Source of the DNA: Pisaster brevispinus
Taxonomy: Eukaryota > Echinodermata > Asteroidea > Forcipulatida > Asteriidae
Assembly (NCBI GenBank): GCA_023634235.1
Contig: JAMKCF010000003.1
Coordinates: forward strand, 23,530,742-23,594,741
Direction: 5' to 3'
Length of the DNA: 64,000 nt
This document shows, one piece after another, positions 55,978 to 64,000 of this stretch; position 1 is the stretch's first letter, and every line of letters begins with the position of its first letter. The notes below the pieces were generated by a model. It was not told the origin of the DNA and ran no database searches. It saw nothing but the letters and a program-made list of their open reading frames with translations. The position numbers and the translations under genes are program-made.

Positions 55978-57395
55978 ATAATAGCCATCTGTTTCTGGAG
56001 TTTAATTCAACCATAAATAACCCTATTATGGTTTGGCCTTTTTCAACATGCCCCGCCCACGCCCCGCCCACCCCTTCCCTTTTCCCCCTTTCCAGAGGTA
56101 AAATGAAACTTGAAAAGGCAGTTAAATGTAGTAAAGTGGCCCGTTATATGTTATTTTCTCAATTTTAGAAAGTTTAGACTCAATATGAATGGTTAGACAA
56201 GTTGAAGGGGAAGCAAAGTTTGCCCCCCTCCCACCAGCCCCCTTCCCTTTTTACAGCTTTTCTATGTAAATTAACCTCCGCTTGTTGATTTTAATAAAAT
56301 AACTTGTAAGGTTTGCAAAATCCTGTAATAAAAAAGAGACATGTGAAATAACTTTTTGAGGGAGGATTTGGATATGACTTCTGTCTTGTCCTTAGAATGT
56401 ACACAGTGTGTCGTGCAGGTTTTTCTTCTTACATTGCTTTAAAGTACATGAAAATGCTCCAATGTTTGACCTTGTTGTAGATCAAAATAAAAAAAAAATT
56501 CTTCAGACATCAAATCAGTGACTAATTATTCCCAACAATTTTTAGCATAATTTTTTTTTGTCCCAAAAGAATAATTGACTGCACTTTAAGGGTGCTCTAC
56601 ACTAAACAGGTCAAAATTCATGCGCCAAACTAATTTTCATTTTTTTGTAAACCTACAGTTACTTTTGACTAATAATGTTTTGGGGTCATGCAATTAATAG
56701 ATTGTGTAATTATGATAATTTATCACAACCTGGGGGTTCTTTGCCTCAAATTTTTGAGGAGACTTTGATAAATTTCGGCTTTAAAGTTGGTCCTATTTTG
56801 GCTTGGGAAGTGGAGGGATGCTTCATGAAACTGGCAGCAAGTCGGTTGAGAAAAAGCACATTATTTTTCGGAGGTGTCAGTTACTTTCTGGGGTGATTAG
56901 CGAAAATTCCAAACGGCTGACCTGCCACAGTTTGGAAATAAATCTGAAGTTTAGTTGCCTGAAAATATATCTGATTGATTTTCAAGAGACTGAGAGACTT
57001 TATTTGTTTCTTTATAAAAGTATTTTTTGAGTATTTTTGAATATTTAGCATTTAGCGTTGTTTGCCCCTGGGAGTTTATGTGTGGTGCACCCGTACTATG
57101 AGCTAGCTGTGTAGACATACATAGTATGCCGCCCTCTGTTGTTGTTTACAAGCGCGTCCGGTTGTGAATCATTGGTACGCGCGGTACCTGATAAGCCAGT
57201 GTGATATTGAAAGCGAGATTGAGAATCAACCGCGAACCAGCGATTGAACTTTATTTTCGTGAATTCAGCACTTTCACCCTGCTACAAAAAACCTCATCTA
57301 GTGGCTGAGTTAGACACGTATTTCGATATTTTCCACTATTTGCAAACAAGTAATGAGGTCTGTTCCTGCAGAGCATGTAACGGTGTGAATTTCCA
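55978..57395. other. no gene supported
   Basis: AT-rich, with pyrimidine-rich patches (CCCGCCCACGCC near 56048). CpG content rises from about 57130 towards the first-exon candidate. Confidence 0.35.
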
Positions 57396-57429
57396 ATGGC
57401 TGACGACGGCTTCGTCAAAAGTAACCAGT
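57396..57429 (+). CDS. possible first coding exon, unrecognised gene
   Basis: ATGGCTGACGACGGC with purine-poor but acceptable context opens MADDGFVKSNQ and meets a donor-like GTAAGC at 57430. The preceding 250 bases are relatively CpG-rich. No downstream exon was found in the window, so this is a suggestion only. Confidence 0.18.
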
Positions 57430-57687
57430 GTAAGCATAAGCGAATCTTTTCTTGTTGTTTCTTATGTCAATTTAATGACTGTCTTTTGTGGTGGTTTGGA
57501 TCTTGCAAAGTGCATCTGCTGCATGCTCGGCCAGTCATGACATCAGTGCACACGTCGTATCAACGGGAGGGGGGGGGGGGGGAGCAGGCAATATGACGAG
57601 GTTTGTTGAGTGTTTTGGCTTTGGGATAAATGGACACTCACCACAGTCACATACTCGTCCTAGGTTTAGCTGTCTGTGGTGTAGTCC

Positions 57688-57898
57688 TAGCCCCCCCCCC
57701 CCCACTTTTGTGTGGCCAAGGGACAGGAAACCTGAATCCTTGGCCACACGTCATGATGACCCATATTTTCGTCAGCTCACCGATTAAAAAATAGAGGCGC
57801 ATTCCCTACGGGCGGGTCGGCGGTTTAAACCACCTCAATGTGTTCACTTACCTCTTAGCTTGACCTGGGTGTTTTGGGTGATTACATAAATAACAATT
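57688..57898. mobile_element. 208-bp TIR element, copy 2 (reversed, one end lost)
   Basis: Reverse complement of 35675-35882, including the CTTGGCCACAC hairpin. The left TIR has expanded to a run of about 15 C. The right TIR is missing after ACATAAATAACAA. Confidence 0.7.
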
Positions 57899-57995
57899 TC
57901 AAAAGATATTTCAATTCAAATTTTTTCAACTTCATCCGAATAAGATTTTCGCGACATGTACTGAGGGCGGCCATTTTGGATTGATTCTAATCGTG

Positions 57996-58127
57996 CCAAT
58001 CGATTCATGACATCACCGGCCGGCCGGGTTGTGGGCGGAGCGAGGATGCGCACATTGCAATGGTTTTTTTATGTATCCGCTCCGCCCACAACCCGGCCGG
58101 CCGGTGACGTCATGAATTGATTGGCCT
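57996..58127. repeat. GC-rich near-perfect palindrome
   Basis: The arms of about 48 bp (57996-58043 and 58078-58127) contain CACCGGCCGGCCGGGTTGTG and its complement, with about three mismatches, around a ~34-base loop. Only the right arm and the following repeats carry TGACGTCA, a CRE consensus. Confidence 0.8.
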
Positions 58128-58139
58128 TGCGTGTGTATG

Positions 58140-58250
58140 GCAAGTCATGAATATGCAAGAGGTGACGTCACGCAGTGCTATAATTATGGATGCACTGATC
58201 TATCTGTGCGCGTGTACGGTAAGTCATGAATATGTATGAGGTGACGTTGC
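58140..58250. repeat. direct duplication with TGACGT motifs
   Basis: GTCATGAATATGCAAGAGGT (58144) and GTCATGAATATGTATGAGGT (58223) are each followed by GACGT. A third GAATATGTATGAGGT is at 59776. The first copy continues as TGACGTCA. Confidence 0.6.
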
Positions 58251-58358
58251 GCGGCGCTGTAGCTGGAAACTGGCCAATTTATTGAATATGCAAGATTTAC
58301 CAGATCAGCCGGGCGCCCTGACTTCTCACGATCAGCAGGCAGAGAATCGTAATTAAGA

Positions 58359-58388
58359 TGGCGGCCCCCAAGCACGATGAACTTGAAT
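58359..58388 (+). CDS. possible first coding exon, unrecognised gene
   Basis: AAGATGGCGGCCCCCAAGC is a good start context, opening MAAPKHDELE before a donor-like GTAATT at 58390. It lies just after the CRE-containing GC-rich segment. No following exon is visible, so this may be chance. Confidence 0.18.
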
Positions 58389-58399
58389 GTAATTTTTGT

Positions 58400-61020
58400 A
58401 CACCTTTTTTGTTGTTGCCATTTTCAAATCATCACATTCGGACAAAGTCATCATTTGGTAAACACTGTCATGTACATGTATCATAGTAATTCCACAAATG
58501 TAAGGAATCATATGAAGTAGGTTTGAGTAGTATGGGATTTTTATAAGTGGGAGAAATTTGCAATCAAAGTGGAACGCATTATGCGTAACTTTGAAAACTT
58601 CGCGTTTTAGACATGTATAGATGGTGGGCTGTAATGGCGACTATAATAAGATCGATGTTAAAAGAGAGCCATAACAGCCCAACAAGGTGGGCTAGATTAC
58701 GGGGAACATAGTGAAAGGACAGACATGACACTGACAGAAAGACTTAAGAGGAAGTATAATTTTGTGTGTGTAATTTTCAGCGTGCTTTGGCATGTTTGAA
58801 TTGGTTGGTTTAACTTGCAAAATTTAGGTCCAGTAGAAGCAGGATGGAACAATTGGAAGGCCCCAAAGTTTTGAAAAACCTGGAGAGAAGCAGAGTCCTT
58901 TGTTGAATTGAAACATGACTCAGATGAGGCTACTTCCACATTTTTTTTTTTTTTTGTGGGGGGGGGCTTACAATTTACAAAATATTTTAGCGAAATACCA
59001 GACTGCTTTTTATACGCCCATTTGAAATTAACAACCCACCACGTTGCACGGGGAAGATTCAACTCGGTGCAGCATGTATGTACCATAAAAGGGTCTGTTG
59101 TCTCTGTCGTTGAAACAAAGTTCTTGGAGTATTTTTAACTTGATGAATGGTTTTAAAAGCTCTACTGTGCAATCTGGAGCATTTTAAATGGTTTTGGTTG
59201 ATGATTTTGTGAATTTCCTTTGAAATCTTTATGCATCAGCCGCAATTTGTGTACTTTTGGTCCGCAAGTCACACAAGCTTACATGTAAGTGCTTACTGTA
59301 TGAAAATGAATGACGTAACAATGCAAATTCATGGGGAACGTGCAAGCTGGCTACCTAATTTTCTTGCCTGTGAAATACGCTTAACGCTTTATAAGCACAT
59401 TTTTCTGCTACAGTTAGCACGAAAATTTGCTTACCATTAAGCAGCGCTATCAAATTGGGCCCAGTTTGCAATCAGCTTTTAAAATTAAAAAACTGTGTTG
59501 TACATAAAAAATACATTAAAAGTGGTTTTTCCTGAAAGGCAATTTTTCTCATACATGTAGGCCTACCACTCAATATGTTTGAGTTAATTGGAAGTTGACA
59601 ATAAAGTGCATGCGTAATAATAGACTGTCGCACATAAAAGTCTACTACATGTACACCTGCACATTTACCCTGTGTAGGAATAGGCCTACTCAGGTGCTTT
59701 TTTGGTAATCAACAACTTAGACAGCATCTGGCACGTGATGGTGAATGGACCAGTGAGAAATCGGCTCTCAATCATGAATATGTATGAGGTACATTAGTAT
59801 TAATAATAGGTTGGGTTTGCCCTTCATTTTTTTCAATGACCAACCAGCAGGACCAGGTAGCTTGCTGTTTCACTATAGTCCGCCAGCTTTTTTCACTGGG
59901 CGATATTTCATATGAAATAGGGTTTCTTTCATCACTGAACTAGTCAGCCGAACCACTTGGAGTGAATTCTGACTGGTCCTCGTGTGTTTCAACTAGCATT
60001 TGGCCAGCGGACCACTGTTAAGGGAGAACGCTGATACATGTGTAGGTAGAGTATACATATACAATACTGTAGAAGAGTTTGGGTAACCAATGTAGATCTT
60101 TGAGAACCGGTGTAATGCGCTCCCAAGCATCTGACAATACAGAGCAGAAAAATGGTTTATACAGTATTTGATTGTCAGATAAACTATGTATAAAGAGAGA
60201 TTCCCATGCCAGGGCTTGAAATTTCCAGGATGAATGGACAAGTTGCTCTACACACTACATGTAGAAAAAACATGATTCATTTGTGTATACCTGTTTTTCA
60301 GGGGCTTGAGAATGAAGACATTGTAATGCCAAGTTTTTGATACCAAAAAAGAGTTTACTGTCCACTTATTTCCTGTGCATTAATTGGTAGGCCTACAATG
60401 TACATGTTCATTTACACTCTCCTCTGGATAGGGGAAATGAGTCACCTTATGTCATTATTTAGCACAGCTCAGGGTAACTAATTAATGGAAAGGTATTAAC
60501 TTACAGGTTGGTAGAGCTGACAAAATAGTCGCAGACAGTGTTCTTGTTTTGCGTATTCAACCATGAAACTACAAACCTGTGAAAATTTGGGCTTGATCCG
60601 TTGTGTGAGTCGGGAGATTTCTTTTTTTAAACAAGCACAATTTTCAGCGTTTTTGAAGGTTTTCAGATACAGTTTTTTGGAATATACATGTAACTTCATT
60701 TCAGAGGGAAATACTGCACATAAAAGGTGGTTCTACACATGTAGCATGAACTTCACAATCAGCAAGCTTTCAGACTAAAATTAAACAATGGTGTTTTTTT
60801 ATCCGTACCAATCCTGTATAATAATACCTTTAAGTGAAATTGTGTGAGCGGTTGTTTTACATATATTTCCAACATGTCTAAGTAGTACAGTACACTGCTC
60901 TATGAAATGATCTGCCAAACTGTTAAGTTTGTTTAAATGTGTTGTAGTTGATTGGAGAGTTTCATGTGTACTCCATTCATGCCGCTGATAATTCCCATAA
61001 GCAGTTGGGCATCAACTCAA
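58400..61020. other. no gene supported
   Basis: It holds a T14-G9 homopolymer junction near 58940, an end of the GGGCCC MITE family near 59390-59462, and a CAGCAGGACCAG...GCATTTGGCCAGC dispersed repeat at 59845-60030 that recurs near 61300 and 61964. Confidence 0.4.
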
Positions 61021-61282
61021 GGCATCAATGAACACTGTCCAGACACTCACTGTATAAAGTATGGTACCGGGGCGACTAGCCAGCAGGACCAGTTAGCCAG
61101 TCATTTCACTGGTCCCCCGGCTTTTCCACTTGTCCATACTTTATGGCATCAAGGCATCAATGAACACTGTCCAGACACTCACTGTATAACTTATGGTACC
61201 AGGGCGACTAGCCTGCAGGACCAGTTAGCCAGTCATTTCACTGGTCCCCCCGGCCTTTTCCACTTTGTCCATACTTTATGCT
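61021..61282. repeat. 132-bp tandem duplication
   Basis: Copies start at 61021 and 61153 with GGCATCAATGAACACTGTCC and share GACCAGTTAGCCAGTCATTT. They differ by a few substitutions. Confidence 0.88.
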
Positions 61283-61372
61283 AAATGGAATGTTCTTCAA
61301 CACTGACTTAGCCAGCCGGACCACTTGGAGTGAATTTTGGCTGGTCCTAAGGTGATTTAACTGGCATTTGGC

Positions 61373-61963
61373 TAGCCTTGTCCCAAGGCTCTTTACGTAA
61401 GCACCCCGCTTTGAATTCACCAGGTAGCATAACAATACTGGCACGGTACTGCAGTACTTGATATACAGTATACTGTGGGGTCGAAGCATGGTTTTCAACC
61501 TCGTACCAAAAACGAGGCCGAAACAGAGCCTTGTTCCCACTGTTAAAACATCAGATTGTGGGCGGAGTTGCTTTATGCTAATATTTCCCGAAGGTGTATG
61601 CTCATTGGTTAAAGTATAGTGACAAGGTGAATGCTACATAAAAAAAAAATGCGAATCATCATAACGAGAGCTTATGATCAGACGGTTATCCGCCCAGTAC
61701 AGGAAATGAATATTCAATATCCGATTCCAGCATACGTAATTTGCGCTGGAATCCCTGCGCAATGATAAAGAAAAACATATAAGCTGCTGTTTACAGTGGG
61801 AACAAGGCTCTGTTTCGGCCTCGTTTTTGGAACGAGGTTGAAAAACTATGCTTCGACCCCACGGTATACTGTATATCAAGTACTGCAGTACCGTGCCAGT
61901 ATTGTTATGCTACCTGGTGAATTCAAAGCGGGGTGCTTACGTAAAGAGCCTTGGACAAGGCTA
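61373..61963. mobile_element. long-TIR element with 9-bp target duplication (MULE-like)
   Basis: Inverted repeats of about 170 bp (61373-61545 and 61793-61963) begin TAGCCTTGTCC and contain ACTTGATATACAGTATACTG in near-identical form. GCATTTGGC flanks both ends exactly (61364-61372 and 61964-61972). Long TIRs with 9-bp duplications are the signature of Mutator-like elements. The 250-bp centre has no transposase. It is inserted in the dispersed repeat also seen at 59990-60010. Confidence 0.82.
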
Positions 61964-61972
61964 GCATTTGGC

Positions 61973-64000
61973 CAGCAGACAGGTAAAAGGAAAACGCTGG
62001 GTACAAGTATTTGAAATGCAACTAATACTTAGTGAAGATGTTGAGGAAGTGAACAAGAGGAAGTATCAGAGATGTATGTTACAGATTTGTAACATGTGCA
62101 ATAATAATCCCTTCACTCACAGTGTTTAAAAAGCGCATTAGTAGTAAAGTTGAGCAAGGTCTTGTCAACATTGTTTCTGCCCGGTCTTCAAGGATGCTCA
62201 AATTATTCCTTGAACTTTCTCAACTTCCTGGTGAACTTTGAACTTTAAACTAACTGTACATTTCTACTATAACACAGATAGACTGAACGTGTTTTGTGTA
62301 CTTTGAATGCTATTTACTTAGCAAGTGGTGGTATTTGAGCAGCAAATGTTATTGTTTGTAGCATTTTGCTATGAGATACAAGGGAAATCGTTCACGGATA
62401 CATCCACACTCAGAACAATGAAAAATACCCTCTATTATTAATGTATACATGTTCATGTACATGTACACTGTACATGTACATGTACATGTAGGCCCTATGC
62501 ATTGCTGGCCTGCCCACTGGGCAACGGAAAGTCTCCACTGGGAGACTTTGGAACTCTAGCAGGCCCCGATGCCTCCTTGCCCCCTGGTCATTGCCGTAGT
62601 GCCCCTTGAAACGCTCCAATAAAAATTTTACAATTTCCTCATAGAGGTGAGTTGCCATTTGGTGCCCTTGCCCTTTCAAGAGCGGAGCTTCGGGCCTGCG
62701 CTAGATGGCAGCAGACATAACAGGTGGGGCCTAGCCCTAATGTAATGTTTCCATTGTTCATGTAATTCTGAGCATTGTGCAAACTAATTCTGAGAATAAT
62801 GACTTTACCCGGTAAGTCAGCTGCCAACTACATGTAGTGTCCTGTGAACAGTCAGCCATTAAAATATAAATTGAGTATATCCAGCAGTTCAGCTGTTAAC
62901 AGAACTGTGTATATTGGCTGGATGTGGCGGCACACTTCCGGTCACAGGTTCAAATCCCATTCTTGTCAATTATTCTTTGTTCGCCTACGTTATAAACAGG
63001 GCTCCAAATTAGCACTGGACAGCAGGCCCGAGGCCAGTGATTTTAGCCCCGGGCCATTAAAATCATGACTTAATGTTTTTCAATTTATTTACCTCACTGT
63101 GTAGGCCTAATACTTGTATCTTTAATTTAAAAAAAAATCATATTCACATGGTGACTTTCAGTCTGATCAATTTAGATGTTTCGATTCTGTCGAGTATCGA
63201 AACATACTTGACCATAACTAAGAAGAATGAGATGATGAATCTTTTGTTTTTTGCTTATAATTCCAATAAACACAGTGTGGTAGAAACTGTTTAACAAACA
63301 AAAATGTCTCACTTCAGATTAATTGGTTTCGGTGGCAGCGTACTACACCATTACCATCATAATAACAAATAGGCTGGCTTTCAGATGATTATTAGACAGT
63401 TTCTTTTCAGGTCATTTAGATCTTGTGTGCTTCAGCTTTTTGTACAGTACAATATACATGTACAATGTATCTCACCAGGCTATTTTTAATTGTCTGTTTT
63501 ACTTGCCCCCAGGAAGTTTTCGTAGCCTAGATTTTAAACAATTGTCCTACATGTAGATGTATCTTTCTGATGCATTAATGGTAGCAATCACAACCGGTTT
63601 AATTCTCAAATGAAGTTAAATTCATACACTCAAAACTAAATTAACATGTTTTACAAATGCATTTAGCCTTTTGAGAAAGACTCTGCTAGGGTCGAAACGT
63701 CAGGCCACTAACTATTTGTTTGCATTTACACCATGCATGTAGGTCCTTTTGGTTGGTAAGCAGTTTGCAACAGCTAATACTATTTCTCATGTTTTACAAA
63801 TGTATATTATTCATATCTGAAAAGGAAGAAATATGAGCATTTTAAACAAGTAGGTCGCACGGGTCTTGGCAGCCCACAATAGGGCAAGTTGAGAAGTGGT
63901 GTTTACTCTAGACCGTAGCAGTTTTGACTAGACATTGTTGTACATGTACATTGGGCTAGTGTTAACAGGGTTTACCCTTAACCTTTGTAGATACTACACA
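61973..64000. other. no gene supported
   Basis: An ACATGT/TACATG microsatellite lies at 62440-62490. A tRNA-like 3' half (GGTTCAAATCCC ... ATTCTTTGTTC, 62940-62985) is a family B SINE fragment. Otherwise AT-rich. Confidence 0.4.
63660..63785 (+). repeat. dispersed repeat with decayed hammerhead-like head, copy 2
   Basis: GACTCTGCTAGGGTC hairpin, GAAACGTC and AGGCC (pairing with upstream AGCCT) are followed by GGTCCTTTTGGTTGGTAAGC and AGTTTGCAACAGCTAATACT. The box that should read CUGANGA is TTGAGAA, two changes from consensus. Confidence 0.6.

Noticed and set aside
58697..59086. 129-residue minus-strand ORF at 58697-59086
   Set aside because: It includes a homopolymer-derived PPPTKKKKN tract, has no recognisable domain and no supporting splice signals.

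Overview
The window reads as intron-bearing nuclear DNA from a marine deuterostome, most likely an echinoderm or other ambulacrarian. That is an inference from three things: the gene content, the mixture of Penelope, BEL/Pao and CR1/L2-type retroelements, and fold-back transposons resembling the sea urchin TU elements. There is no prokaryotic organisation, no operon and no CRISPR array. Coding density is low. Three complete multi-exon genes could be assembled by hand with GT-AG introns and consistent reading frame. Almost everything else is transposon-derived.

Layout. 72-1090: a fold-back transposon made of inverted arrays of a 42-bp repeat. 1.44-5.1 kb: a Penelope-like element (reverse transcriptase plus GIY-YIG nuclease) split by a tRNA-Leu-derived SINE and carrying an intact-looking hammerhead ribozyme core downstream of its ORF. 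5.1-11.6 kb: no gene seen; a small TIR element, a hairpin tandem array and a modular interspersed repeat. 11.65-16.84 kb: a nested cluster of long-TIR repeat units, one broken by a 5'-truncated LINE. 17.54-24.54 kb: a defective BEL/Pao LTR retrotransposon on the minus strand. 24.5-30.0 kb: dispersed repeats only.

30.0-34.85 kb (minus strand): a complete six-exon serine racemase-family gene. 35-39.3 kb: nested hairpin and TIR elements. 39.43-42.77 kb (plus strand): a complete three-exon neuferricin (CYB5D2) gene with introns full of SINEs and MITEs. 43-48.4 kb: mostly repeats, plus one weak terminal-exon candidate. 48.44-53.93 kb (minus strand): a complete four-exon CTHRC1-like secreted protein gene. 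54-64 kb: several TIR elements, including one with a perfect 9-bp target duplication, a GC-rich near-perfect palindrome, and two weak first-exon candidates.

The three genes have unrelated roles (PLP enzyme, haem-binding membrane protein, secreted matrix or signalling protein), and nothing suggests they act together. The most interesting content is structural RNA and DNA: the hammerhead core, its decayed relatives, and two fold-back elements with similar termini but different internal tandem repeats.
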